DNA of 64,000 bases, taken from Sinimarinibacterium arenosum (lineage in GTDB: Bacteria; Pseudomonadota; Gammaproteobacteria; Nevskiales; Nevskiaceae). The notes beneath the pieces are model-generated. The model made no database searches, was not told the DNA's origin, and saw only the letters and a program-made list of their open reading frames with translations. A program made the position numbers and the translations under genes. The stretch is from the NCBI RefSeq assembly GCF_005047655.1, contig NZ_SUKF01000004.1, positions 124,001 through 188,000 on the forward strand, in the 5' to 3' direction. Positions 55,844 to 64,000 of this stretch are shown piece after piece (the first letter of the stretch is position 1; each line of letters opens with the position of its first letter).

Positions 55844-55945
55844 GAACCTGGCTCGTGAAGTCCGAATTGCCGCAATGCCTGCTGGCCGTCATGCGCAGGC
55901 AATGCGATTGCGTGAGGATTGTGCCTTTCCGACCGGCCGCCGACA

Positions 55946-55959
55946 TTGATACGTATCAA
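55946..55959. promoter_or_regulatory. FNR/Anr-type box 1 (ftsH side)
   Basis: Perfect TTGAT-ACGT-ATCAA, part of a 16-bp palindrome ATTGATACGTATCAAT. Its centre (55952.5) is about 41.5-42.5 bp upstream of the start implied by a -10-like CACAAT (55922-55917) for ftsH, the classical FNR class II position. Confidence 0.72.
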
Positions 55960-55979
55960 TGGTGCGCTTCACGCAAAGC

Positions 55980-55993
55980 TTGATATGTGTCAA
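55980..55993. promoter_or_regulatory. FNR/Anr-type box 2 (glycogen side)
   Basis: TTGAT-ATGT-GTCAA, one base from the consensus. Its centre (55986.5) is about 41.5-42.5 bp upstream of the start implied by the -10-like CATTAT (56017-56022) facing right. Centres of the two boxes are 34 bp apart. Confidence 0.68.
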
Positions 55994-56056
55994 TGCGCGA
56001 TGGCATGGCGGTTGCACATTATTTATGACATTGGCGGCCCCAGCGAGCAGTTGTCC

Positions 56057-56272
56057 ATGAATCAAAGAGCCCTACTGGCATCGAGTGGACCCGAACGTCC
56101 GACGACGATGCAAAGACCTGATAACCCGACCCGCCGGCGCTGGGACATCCTGCGTCAGCAGCTTGCCGAGAATCACGAACCTTGCTTCAGCACCGACAAA
56201 CGCCATAGCTGCGCAGAAGAGTGCCGCTGGCGTTCTGAATGTCAGGGGCTGCGCGCGGAGTGGCGGCGCTGA
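56057..56272 (+). CDS. Small four-cysteine protein
   Basis: A 71-aa basic protein with cysteines at 43, 52, 56 and 62 (CFSTDKRHSC, AEECRWRSEC) and a C-terminal LRAEWRR. The spacing C-x8-C-x3-C-x5-C suggests zinc or Fe-S binding. I recall similar short ECRWRxEC proteins in related genomes but cannot name the family. An alternative start is Met 18 (56108). It is the first gene downstream of FNR box 2 and precedes glgC by 148 bp. Confidence 0.7.
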   Translation: MNQRALLASSGPERPTTMQRPDNPTRRRWDILRQQLAENHEPCFSTDKRHSCAEECRWRSECQGLRAEWRR

Positions 56273-56282
56273 TCGATTGCCG

Positions 56283-56300
56283 CATTGCCGAATGGCAATG
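56283..56300 (+). other. Hairpin between the small Cys protein and glgC
   Basis: CATTGCC-GAAT-GGCAATG, 7-bp perfect stem, 10 bp after the stop of the small gene. No T-run follows, so it is more likely a stability or regulatory hairpin than a terminator. Confidence 0.45.
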
Positions 56301-56420
56301 AGATTGGCGTTTGATCGGGCGTCGGGGAGAGAACCTCGCGCGCTGTAGCGCTTTCCGAAATGCAGATGCCATGCGACCGGATCGACAATTCCGGCACTAT
56401 CGCCCAGGGAGACATTCGCA

Positions 56421-57695
56421 GTGAAACCGATCAATCCACCCCAGCGCTTCGTCAGTCTCCTGACCAAGGACACACTGGCGCTGGTACTGGCCGGAGGGCG
56501 CGGCACGCGACTGGGCGCGCTGACCAGTCACCGCGTGAAGCCTGCGGTGCCTTTCGGCGGCAAATACCGCCTGATCGATTTCCCGCTGTCCAATTGCATG
56601 AACTCGGGCATTCGCCGGGTTGGCGTGATGACCCAGTACAAGTCGCACTCACTGCTGGCGCATCTGAACGATGCCTGGGGTTTCCTGCGTCGCGAATTCA
56701 ACGAGTTTGTGGAGATCATGCCGGCGCAGCAGCGCACCGGACCCGGTTGGTACGAAGGCACGGCCGATGCGGTGTACCAGAATCTCGACATCATCCGCGC
56801 GCACGCGCCGCAGTTCGTGCTGGTCCTCGGCGGCGACCACGTCTACAAGATGGACTACGGCACGATGCTCGGCTTTCACGTCGAGCGCGGCGCCGACGTC
56901 ACCATCGGCTGCATCGAAGTTCCGCTGGCTGAAGCGCGCGAGTTCGGCGTCATGCAGGTCGACGCGGCAGGTCGCGTCGAGCAGTTCCAGGAAAAGCCGT
57001 CGGAGCCCGCTCCGATCCCCGGCAAGCCGGACAGCGCGCTGGCCTCAATGGGTATCTATGTCTTCGATACCGACTTTCTGCTAGATGCGCTGATGGCCGA
57101 TCGCGAGATGCCCGGTTCCAGCCACGATTTCGGCAAGGATGTACTTCCGACCGCACTGGCCGAAGGCCGCTCGGTATTCGCGTTTCCGTTTCGCGATCTC
57201 AAGGGCAACACGCTGGGGTACTGGCGCGATGTCGGCAATCTCGATGCTTACTGGCACGCCAACCTGGAGTTGATCGACGTCACGCCGCCGCTGGACATTT
57301 ACGACAACAACTGGCCGATCTGGACCCACCAAGTCCAGGCCCCTCCCGCCAAGTTCGTATTCAACGACGCGGACCGCCGTGGCATGGCGATCGATTCGAT
57401 GATTGCCGGCGGTTGCATCGTCTCCGGCGCCCGCGTTCATCGCAGCCTGCTGTTTCCTTTCGTCCACGTCGATGAACGCAGCACGCTGGACGAATGCGTC
57501 GTTCTGCCCAGGACTCACATCGGAACCGGATGCCATATCCGTCGCGCGGTCATCGAGACCGGGTGTCGCATCCCGGCCGGCGAGATGATCGGCTTTGATC
57601 TGGCGCGTGACGCCAAACGCTTCGAAATGAGTCCCGAAGGCGTCTTGCTGGTCACCCCGGAGATGTTGCGCCAGGAGCTCCCGTATGTCCGCTGA
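56421..57695 (+). CDS. glgC: Glucose-1-phosphate adenylyltransferase
   Basis: ADP-glucose pyrophosphorylase (424 aa), the committed and allosterically controlled step of glycogen synthesis. GTG start with GGGAGA ribosome site. Nucleotidyltransferase motif LALVLAGGRGTRLGALTSHRVKP at the N-terminus (given in part), FPLSNCMNSGIRRVGV, GTADAVYQN, LVLGGDHVYKMDY, and left-handed beta-helix C-terminus. First enzyme gene of the glycogen operon; its stop overlaps the next ATG by 11 bp. Confidence 0.98.
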   Translation: MKPINPPQRFVSLLTKDTLALVLAGGRGTRLGALTSHRVKPAVPFGGKYRLIDFPLSNCMNSGIRRVGVMTQYKSHSLLAHLNDAWGFLRREFNEFVEIMPAQQRTGPGWYEGTADAVYQNLDIIRAHAPQFVLVLGGDHVYKMDYGTMLGFHVERGADVTIGCIEVPLAEAREFGVMQVDAAGRVEQFQEKPSEPAPIPGKPDSALASMGIYVFDTDFLLDALMADREMPGSSHDFGKDVLPTALAEGRSVFAFPFRDLKGNTLGYWRDVGNLDAYWHANLELIDVTPPLDIYDNNWPIWTHQVQAPPAKFVFNDADRRGMAIDSMIAGGCIVSGARVHRSLLFPFVHVDERSTLDECVVLPRTHIGTGCHIRRAVIETGCRIPAGEMIGFDLARDAKRFEMSPEGVLLVTPEMLRQELPYVR

Positions 57696-59355
57696 CGCCG
57701 ATCCAGCACGCGCGCGCGTTGTCCTGTGCTGGCACATGCACCAGCCGGAATACCGGATCCACGGCATCCCGCAATTGCCCTGGACCTATCTGCACGGGTT
57801 CCGCGCTTACACCGACATGGCATCGCACCTGGAGGCAGTTCCCGAGGCGCGCGCGGTCGTGAACTTCTCACCGGTGCTGCTGGACCAGCTGATCGACGTC
57901 GCCGCGCAAAGTCAGGCTGCGCTGAACGGCACCCCGCCGAGCGAACCGCTGATGGCGGCACTGATCACGCTGCCCTCCGCGATCGAAGCCCGCGTACGAT
58001 TGCTCGCCGCGTGTATCCGCACACACTCCCGTAACGCCCAGGACCGCCACAGCGACTATGCGCACCTGGCGCAAGAAGCCAAGACCGCACTGGCCGGCGG
58101 GGCCGACGCTGTCGCAGCGCTGCCGGACGCATTCCTGGCGGATCTGCTGGTCTGGTATCACCTGGTCTGGCTCGGCGAGAGCGTGCGTACACGCGACCCG
58201 CGCGCCATGGCGCTGATCAACCAGCGTCGGGGCTATACCCCGATTCACCGGCGTCAGCTGCTGGAACTGGTGGCGGAGCTGCTCTCGACGCTGCTGCCGC
58301 GCTATCGTGCATTGTCCGAGGCCGGCCAGATCGAACTGGCCATGAGCCCCTACTACCACCCGCTGCTGCCGTTGTTGCTGGACTTCACCAGTGCGCGGGA
58401 AAGCGCGCCAGACACGCCCCTGCCCGAAGGACAGTATCCCGACGGACTGGCGCGTGCGCGCTGGCATCTGAGAACCGCGCGCGATCGTTTCGAAGCGGTG
58501 TTCGGCGTACGTCCCCGCGGCTGCTGGCCGTCCGAAGCCGCGGTCTCGCAGGGCACAATCGATCTGCTGCACGAGCAGGGTTTCGACTGGTGCGCCACCA
58601 GCCAGTCGGTGCAGAACGCCACCCTGCATCGCCACGGCGAACAGCTGCTGGACGCGCATTCCTGTACCTACCGGCTGCGCGGCAATCACCTGATCTGTTT
58701 CTTCCGCGACGACGGCCTGTCGGACCGCATCGGCTTCGTCTACAAGGACTGGCAGCCGCGCGATGCGGTCGCCGATCTGGTCCATCAGATCGAGCAGCTG
58801 TCGAAACATCGTAATGGCCGCACCGTCGTATTGGCGCTCGATGGCGAGAATCCCTGGGAGTACTACCCGGAAAACGGCATCGAATTCATCCGCGGCCTGT
58901 ACGAAGCATTGGCGAAGCACCCGAAGCTGCGTCTGGCAACCTTCGCCCAGTGTCTCGATGAGGGGCTGAGCGACGTTCCGGAGCTACCGACGGTGGTCGC
59001 CGGCAGCTGGGTCCATGGACAGCTGCTGACCTGGGTCGGCCACGCCGAAAAGAATCGCGCGTGGAACTTGCTGATGGACGCCAAGCGCTGCTACGACACC
59101 CATGCCGACGTGGTTGATGAATCGCTGCAGCACGCGCTCGGCGCCTGCGAGGGATCGGACTGGTTCTGGTGGCCCGGCGCGTACAACGACGAGGCGCCGG
59201 TCGCCGACTTTGACCACCTGTTCCGCAGTCATCTGCGCGCGCTGTATGCGCGCCTCGGAGAAGCCGCCCCCGCCGAACTGGATGTGCCGTTCGCCAGCGT
59301 CAGCACCGATCCATCCGCGTCGTCGGCGCTCGGCGCCATGCTACCGAGCCGCTGA
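57685..59355 (+). CDS. GH57-family glycoside hydrolase
   Basis: A 556-aa GH57 enzyme (alpha-amylase or glucanotransferase type). LCWHMHQPEYR at the N-terminus is the GH57 signature. The nucleophile Glu is in GCWPSEAAVS and the acid Asp region in LALDGENPWEYY. Aromatic substrate-binding residues are seen in SDWFWWPGAYNDE. Activity could be alpha-amylase, amylopullulanase or branching type; it is shorter than characterised GH57 branching enzymes. It overlaps glgC at the start and malQ at the stop (TGATG). Confidence 0.9.
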   Translation: MSADADPARARVVLCWHMHQPEYRIHGIPQLPWTYLHGFRAYTDMASHLEAVPEARAVVNFSPVLLDQLIDVAAQSQAALNGTPPSEPLMAALITLPSAIEARVRLLAACIRTHSRNAQDRHSDYAHLAQEAKTALAGGADAVAALPDAFLADLLVWYHLVWLGESVRTRDPRAMALINQRRGYTPIHRRQLLELVAELLSTLLPRYRALSEAGQIELAMSPYYHPLLPLLLDFTSARESAPDTPLPEGQYPDGLARARWHLRTARDRFEAVFGVRPRGCWPSEAAVSQGTIDLLHEQGFDWCATSQSVQNATLHRHGEQLLDAHSCTYRLRGNHLICFFRDDGLSDRIGFVYKDWQPRDAVADLVHQIEQLSKHRNGRTVVLALDGENPWEYYPENGIEFIRGLYEALAKHPKLRLATFAQCLDEGLSDVPELPTVVAGSWVHGQLLTWVGHAEKNRAWNLLMDAKRCYDTHADVVDESLQHALGACEGSDWFWWPGAYNDEAPVADFDHLFRSHLRALYARLGEAAPAELDVPFASVSTDPSASSALGAMLPSR

Positions 59356-60707
59356 TGGCAGGCTGGATCAGACGGTCGGCCGGCGTTCTGCTGCATCCCA
59401 GCTCACTCCCGTCCGGACGCATCGACGCCGACGCCGAACGCTTTGCCGACTGGGCCGCCGAGGCGGGATTCCATATCTGGCAGATGCTGCCGGTGGGCGC
59501 ACTGGACGATCACGGTTCACCCTATCAGCCGGATTCAGCCTACGCCGGCAATGCCGCGCTATTTGATCACCTGCCGTTGCCGACCGCCGCGCAGGTCGAC
59601 GCCTACGTCGACGCCAACCGCGACTGGTTGCCGGACTACGCCCTGTTCGTTGCGCTGCAACGCCGCCACGGCAGTGCGAACTGGACCCGCTGGCCGGACG
59701 CTCTGCGCATGCGCGACCCCGCAGCGCTTGGCGCCGCGCGCGACGCGCTGAGCGGCGACATTGCCGAGGTCCAGGCGGCACAGTGCCGCTTCGATCTCGG
59801 CTGGGCCGCATTCAAGCGCGGCGTCAACGCACGCGGCATCCTGCTGTTCGGTGACGTCCCGCTGTTTCTGGCGCATCACAGTGCCGACGTCTGGATGCAT
59901 CCCGACCTGTTCGAGATCGACGCCGACGGCGCACCCGGCGCCTCGATGGGCGTGCCGCCCGATGCGTTTTCGGACGAAGGTCAGTGGTGGGGATATCCGC
60001 CCTATCGCTGGGACGCGATGGCAGCCCAGGGCTATCGCTGGTGGCGACGGCGCTTCGAACTGCAGGCGCGCCGCTTCGATCTGATCCGCATTGATCATTT
60101 CCGGGGCCTGATTGCCTTCTGGCGCATTCCCCGCGGTGCGGAGACGGCACGCGATGGTCAATGGACGCCCGGCCCCGGCCGCGCCTGCATCGACGTTCTG
60201 CACGACGCGCTGCACGGCACACAACTGGTCGCGGAGGATCTGGGCTATATCACCGAAGATGTTTTTGCCGCACGCAAGGCGCTGGGTATCCCCGGCATGC
60301 GCGTACTGCAGTTTGCATTCGACGGCGATCCGCACAACCCGCACCTGCCGGCAAACCACGAAGCCGAAACCGTCTGCTACACCGGCACCCATGACAACGA
60401 CACCACGCTGGGCTGGTGGAATGCGTTGACCGAAGACGCCCGCGCCTATATTGCGAAGGTGCTCGGCGAATCCAGACCGCAAATGCCGCAGGCGCTGGTG
60501 CGATATGCGTGGTCGTCGCCGGCACCGCTGAGCATCGTGCCGCTGCAGGATCTGCTGGGTCTGGACGGCTCCGCCCGCATGAACCGCCCCGGCACCACCG
60601 GCGGCAATTGGTCCTGGCGTTTCGACTGGAATCAGTTTGCGCCGGATCTGGCTGCACAGTTGCGGCAACAGCTGTCACAGTATGGGCGAGCTGCAGACGC
60701 CCGATGA
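59355..60707 (+). CDS. malQ: 4-alpha-glucanotransferase
   Basis: GH77 amylomaltase (450 aa, slightly short) that transfers alpha-1,4-glucan segments. Catalytic nucleophile in [12 protein letters not shown], acid in [11 protein letters not shown], and the stabilising Asp in [22 protein letters not shown] at the N-terminus and [12 protein letters not shown] at the end match the family. It is coupled to the GH57 gene before and glgB after (ATGA). Confidence 0.96.
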   Translation: MAGWIRRSAGVLLHPSSLPSGRIDADAERFADWAAEAGFHIWQMLPVGALDDHGSPYQPDSAYAGNAALFDHLPLPTAAQVDAYVDANRDWLPDYALFVALQRRHGSANWTRWPDALRMRDPAALGAARDALSGDIAEVQAAQCRFDLGWAAFKRGVNARGILLFGDVPLFLAHHSADVWMHPDLFEIDADGAPGASMGVPPDAFSDEGQWWGYPPYRWDAMAAQGYRWWRRRFELQARRFDLIRIDHFRGLIAFWRIPRGAETARDGQWTPGPGRACIDVLHDALHGTQLVAEDLGYITEDVFAARKALGIPGMRVLQFAFDGDPHNPHLPANHEAETVCYTGTHDNDTTLGWWNALTEDARAYIAKVLGESRPQMPQALVRYAWSSPAPLSIVPLQDLLGLDGSARMNRPGTTGGNWSWRFDWNQFAPDLAAQLRQQLSQYGRAADAR

Positions 60708-62920
60708 CCCGAAAAACAACAATGAATGATGCCGTCGCACGTAGCAGTGGTGACCGTGCGGCCGCCGCCGCGTTGAACGCAGCACGCCATCCCGATCCAT
60801 TCGGATATCTCGGCCGCCACGCGGATCAGGATGCCGGCGATGCACCAACACAGGTCGTGCGTGCCTATCTGCCCAGCGCAAAAACAGTGCGCATTGCTCC
60901 AGCAGGGATCCCGCTGAAACGAGTCCGTGGAACCGACCTGTTCATCGGCAGTGCCCCGGGCGAACAGATTCCCCAACACTATCGGCTGATCTGGACCGAT
61001 TCCGACGATCGCGAACATCACCTCCTTGATCCCTACAGCTTCGGCAGTGCGATCAGCGAATTCGACCGTCAGGTGTTCGCCGAAGGCGGTCATTGGCACG
61101 CCTACCGCTTTCTCGGCGCGCACCATCGCAACCACGAAGGCCATGACGGTGTGGTTTTTTCGACCTGGGCGCCGGGCGCCCAGCGCGTCAGCGTCGTTGG
61201 CGACTTCAATCACTGGGACGGTCGCCGCCACCCGATGCGACGTCACCCCGGGGGCATCTGGGACCTGTTCATCCCGGAACTGCCGCCCGGCACGCTGTAC
61301 AAGTTCGAACTCTGTCACGCCGACGGCAGCATTGGGCTGAAGGCTGATCCCTACGCGCAGCAGTCCGAACTGCGTCCGAAGACGGCGTCCGTGGTCACTC
61401 CGCCCACGACGCATCAGTGGCGGGACCAGGACTGGATGCACCGTCGCGGCGAGCACGACTGGCTGCACGCGCCAATGTCGATCTACGAGGTGCATCTGGG
61501 TTCCTGGCAGCGTGACACTGACGGACATTGGCTGGATTACGCCAGCCTGGCGCAGCGGCTGCTGCCCCATGTGCGTGACGCCGGGTTCACCCACATCGAA
61601 CTGCTGCCGGTGATGGAGCACCCGTTCGACGGATCCTGGGGCTATCAGACGCTGGGTTACTTTGCCCCCACGGCTCGCTTCGGCGACCCTGACGGGTTTC
61701 GCGCCTTTGTCGACACCTTTCATCAGGCCGGGATCGGCGTGCTGCTGGACTGGACTCCGGCGCACTTCCCCTCCGACCCGCATGGCCTGGCGTCGTTTGA
61801 CGGCACTGCACTGTATGAGCACGCCGATCCGCGACGGGGCTATCACCCGGACTGGAACACACTGATCTACGACTACGGCCGGCCGGAGGTGCGCAACTTC
61901 CTGCTGGCCTCTGCGCTGTACTGGCTCGACGAGTTCCACTGCGACGGCCTGCGCGTCGATGCCGTGGCGTCGATGCTGTATCTGGACTATTCCCGCGAAC
62001 CGGGACAGTGGCTGCCCAATGCCCATGGCGGCCGCGAGAATCTCGATGCAATCGCGTTTCTGCAGCAGCTCAACGCGGTTGCGCACGAACAGCATCCTGG
62101 CGCTGTGATCATCGCCGAGGAATCCACCGCCTGGCCGATGGTGACCAAGCCGACCTGGGTTGGCGGCCTCGGCTTCTCGATGAAGTGGAACATGGGCTGG
62201 ATGCACGATTCGCTCGATTATCTGGAGATCGATCCGGTCTACCGGCAGTACCGACACGATCGTCTGACCTTCGGCCTGCTGTACGCACACAGCGAGAACT
62301 TCGTACTGCCGCTGTCGCATGACGAGGTCGTGCATGGCAAGCGATCGCTGCTGGAGAAAATGCACGGCGACGACTGGCGCAAGTTCGCGCAGCTGCGTCT
62401 GCTGTACGCGTATCAATGGACCTATCCAGGCAAGAAGCTGCTGTTCATGGGCCAGGAGTTCGCGCAGCGTCGCGAGTGGGATCACGATCGCGCACTGGAC
62501 TGGAGCCTCCTCGATCAGCCGCCTCATCGCGGCGTGCTGAATCTGGTATCGGATCTGAACCGCGCATATCGCGAACTGCCGGCCCTGCATCACAGCGAAT
62601 TCGACGGCAGCGGCTTCGAATGGATCGACTGCCATGACAACGCACAGTCGGTACTCAGTTATCTGCGTCGAGACGGGAACCGTTTCGTCATCGTGATCCT
62701 GAACTTCACGCCGGTTCCCCGTCACGGCTATCGCATCGGCGTACCAACGAGCGGCGCTTATCGCGAGCGCCTGAACACCGACGCCGCCTGCTATGGCGGC
62801 TCGAACATCGGCAATCTCGGCACGGTCCATGCTGAAGCCAAACCCTGGATGCAGCGCAGTCACAGCCTGGAACTGACGCTGCCGCCGTTGGCTGCACTGA
62901 TCCTGGAGCCGGTGACATGA
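60704..62920 (+). CDS. glgB: 1,4-alpha-glucan branching enzyme
   Basis: GH13 branching enzyme (738 aa). N-terminal domain, then CBM48 ([21 protein letters not shown]), and the catalytic barrel. The nucleophile Asp is in [13 protein letters not shown], the acid Glu in [11 protein letters not shown], and the third Asp in [13 protein letters not shown]-terminal beta-domain is complete. ATG at 60704 overlaps the malQ stop; a second ATG six codons on is possible. The frame is open further upstream but only through malQ. Confidence 0.98.
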   Translation: MTRKTTMNDAVARSSGDRAAAAALNAARHPDPFGYLGRHADQDAGDAPTQVVRAYLPSAKTVRIAPAGIPLKRVRGTDLFIGSAPGEQIPQHYRLIWTDSDDREHHLLDPYSFGSAISEFDRQVFAEGGHWHAYRFLGAHHRNHEGHDGVVFSTWAPGAQRVSVVGDFNHWDGRRHPMRRHPGGIWDLFIPELPPGTLYKFELCHADGSIGLKADPYAQQSELRPKTASVVTPPTTHQWRDQDWMHRRGEHDWLHAPMSIYEVHLGSWQRDTDGHWLDYASLAQRLLPHVRDAGFTHIELLPVMEHPFDGSWGYQTLGYFAPTARFGDPDGFRAFVDTFHQAGIGVLLDWTPAHFPSDPHGLASFDGTALYEHADPRRGYHPDWNTLIYDYGRPEVRNFLLASALYWLDEFHCDGLRVDAVASMLYLDYSREPGQWLPNAHGGRENLDAIAFLQQLNAVAHEQHPGAVIIAEESTAWPMVTKPTWVGGLGFSMKWNMGWMHDSLDYLEIDPVYRQYRHDRLTFGLLYAHSENFVLPLSHDEVVHGKRSLLEKMHGDDWRKFAQLRLLYAYQWTYPGKKLLFMGQEFAQRREWDHDRALDWSLLDQPPHRGVLNLVSDLNRAYRELPALHHSEFDGSGFEWIDCHDNAQSVLSYLRRDGNRFVIVILNFTPVPRHGYRIGVPTSGAYRERLNTDAACYGGSNIGNLGTVHAEAKPWMQRSHSLELTLPPLAALILEPVT

Positions 62921-63002
62921 CAGCCGTTGCGCGACCGCTTGGCACACTGCACCCGCACACAAAAAACGCCCTCACCATCGCTCGCAAGAGGACTTCGTCA
63001 TC

Positions 63003-64000
63003 ATGACGCAACCGCCGTCAACCTACGCTCTGGAAGTGCAGCCGCAGCTGCCGCAGAAGCTCGAACGCCTCACCGACCTGGCCAACAACCTGATGTACAG
63101 CTGGGAACGGCGCATCCGCGGCCTGTTCTGGCGCCTCGATGCGGACCTGTGGGACCGCTGCGGCAACAATCCAAAGGTCTTCCTGCGTCGCATCTCCCAA
63201 GCCAAGCTCGACGCGGCAGCCGACGATCCGGATTTCCTGTTCGAATATCACGGCGCGCTGGCAGCGTTCGACATCTACCACGCCACCGGAGCGTCGGCCG
63301 AAATCCGCGAGCTGATCGATCCCGGCAAGGATCTGATTGCCTACTTCTGCGCCGAATACGGCCTGCACGAAAGTCTGCCCGTGTATTCCGGCGGTCTCGG
63401 CATCCTGGCCGGCGACCACTGCAAGGCCGCCTCGGACCTCAGAGTTCCGATGGTCGCGGTCGGCCTGTTCTATCACCAGGGCTATTTCACCCAGCAGATT
63501 GACGCCCAGGGCCAGCAGCACGCGCTATATCTGCCGGTCACCGCCGACGACCTGCCGATTTCCATGGTCTATGGCAGCGATGGACAGGAGTTGCGTGTCA
63601 CCGTCCCCGTAGACGGCCATACCGTGCAGCTGCGGGTCTGGGAAGCCCAGGTCGGGCACATGCGGCTGATCCTGCTCGACTGCGATGTCCCGGAAAACCC
63701 GCCACAGGACCGCAGCATCACCTATCAGCTCTACGGCGGCGGGCAGGACATGCGTATCCAGCAGGAGATTGTGCTGGGCATCGGTGGCGTGCGCGCAATA
63801 CGCGCAATGGGTCTGGCACCAACGGCGTGGCACATCAATGAAGGCCACGCAGCGTTCTCGATTCTGGAGCGCGTGCGTGAACGCATCGTCGCCGGCGCCG
63901 ACCTCGACAACGGATTCGAGTGTGTCGCCGCCAATACCATTTTCACCACGCACACCGTCGTGCCCGCGGGTCACGACCGCTTTCCGCACGCGCTGGTTCA
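63003..64000 (+). CDS. glgP: Alpha-glucan phosphorylase (3' end outside window)
   Basis: Starts at ATG 63003 after an AAGAGGA ribosome site and stays open to base 64000, so at least 332 residues are visible. The N-terminus (LERLTDLANNLMYSWERR) is the DUF3417 module of the short alpha-glucan family phosphorylases. The conserved YFCAEYGLHESLPVYSGGLG, GVGLFY-type VGLFYHQGYF and AWHINEGHAAF follow. The PLP lysine and catalytic end lie outside the window. Last visible gene of the glycogen operon, giving phosphorolytic breakdown. Confidence 0.96.
   Translation, partial: MTQPPSTYALEVQPQLPQKLERLTDLANNLMYSWERRIRGLFWRLDADLWDRCGNNPKVFLRRISQAKLDAAADDPDFLFEYHGALAAFDIYHATGASAEIRELIDPGKDLIAYFCAEYGLHESLPVYSGGLGILAGDHCKAASDLRVPMVAVGLFYHQGYFTQQIDAQGQQHALYLPVTADDLPISMVYGSDGQELRVTVPVDGHTVQLRVWEAQVGHMRLILLDCDVPENPPQDRSITYQLYGGGQDMRIQQEIVLGIGGVRAIRAMGLAPTAWHINEGHAAFSILERVRERIVAGADLDNGFECVAANTIFTTHTVVPAGHDRFPHALV

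Noticed and set aside
60632-62962. 776-aa open frame antisense to glgB
   Set aside because: High-GC shadow frame with no recognisable domain; glgB has all catalytic motifs.

Overview
The window is a GC-rich (roughly 60-65%) chromosomal segment from a gammaproteobacterium. The nnr-tsaE-amiC-mutL-miaA-hfq-hflX-hflK-hflC-yjeT-hisZ-purA superoperon followed by rnr and rlmB is classic gammaproteobacterial synteny. The suf operon and the pcnB-folK-panB-panC-panD...pgi cluster point towards Xanthomonadales/Nevskiales-type lineages. This placement is an inference from gene order and protein style, not from a search. Almost all of the window is housekeeping DNA; the accessory part is about 42.6-51.3 kb.

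Layout. 1-4.8 kb (+): sufB (5' end cut off), a strong hairpin, a 4-oxalocrotonate-tautomerase-like gene, sufC, sufD, sufS (Fe-S assembly). 4.9-8.1 kb (+): a membrane sensor with degenerate GGDEF and EAL domains. 8.1-16.4 kb (-): recJ, thrC-hom-alaC, then an nlpD-like M23 lipoprotein-yqaA-pcm-surE run ending in a terminator. 16.5-18.5 kb: Smr-domain protein (+), TetR regulator (-), rlmB (-). 18.6-21.6 kb (-): OmpA-type lipoprotein coupled to rnr. tRNA-Leu(CAG) follows at 21.66 kb (+).

21.9-34.7 kb (-) is the superoperon (tRNA modification, mismatch repair, Hfq, HflX/HflKC, cell-wall amidase, NAD(P)HX repair, adenylosuccinate synthetase, HisZ). 34.7-42.5 kb: queG (+), then pgi, a 2OG-Fe(II) oxygenase, panD, panC, panB, folK and pcnB (-). 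panB and panD each have a good sigma70 promoter followed by a leader containing two copies of the same 15-nt motif closed by covarying arms, spaced 50-51 bp. This is the most interesting signal in the window: a candidate cis-regulatory RNA (or operator) of pantothenate synthesis.

42.5-51.3 kb: tRNA-Glu(CTC), a Crp-like regulator with an eroded C-terminus, small stress-type membrane proteins, NhaA, and a three-gene cassette (porin, PstS-like periplasmic protein, active-looking GGDEF/EAL protein). Remains of BON-domain and DUF883-like genes and a glycine-zipper protein complete it. 51.3-55.8 kb (-): tex, a 61-aa hypothetical and a stand-alone ftsH paralogue.

55.9-64 kb: a divergent control region with two FNR/Anr-type boxes, one for each direction, then a small four-cysteine protein and the glycogen operon glgC-GH57 hydrolase-malQ-glgB-glgP (glgP cut by the window end). 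The genes overlap or abut, giving ADP-glucose synthesis, branching, alpha-glucan hydrolysis/transfer and phosphorolysis in one unit, probably tuned by oxygen.
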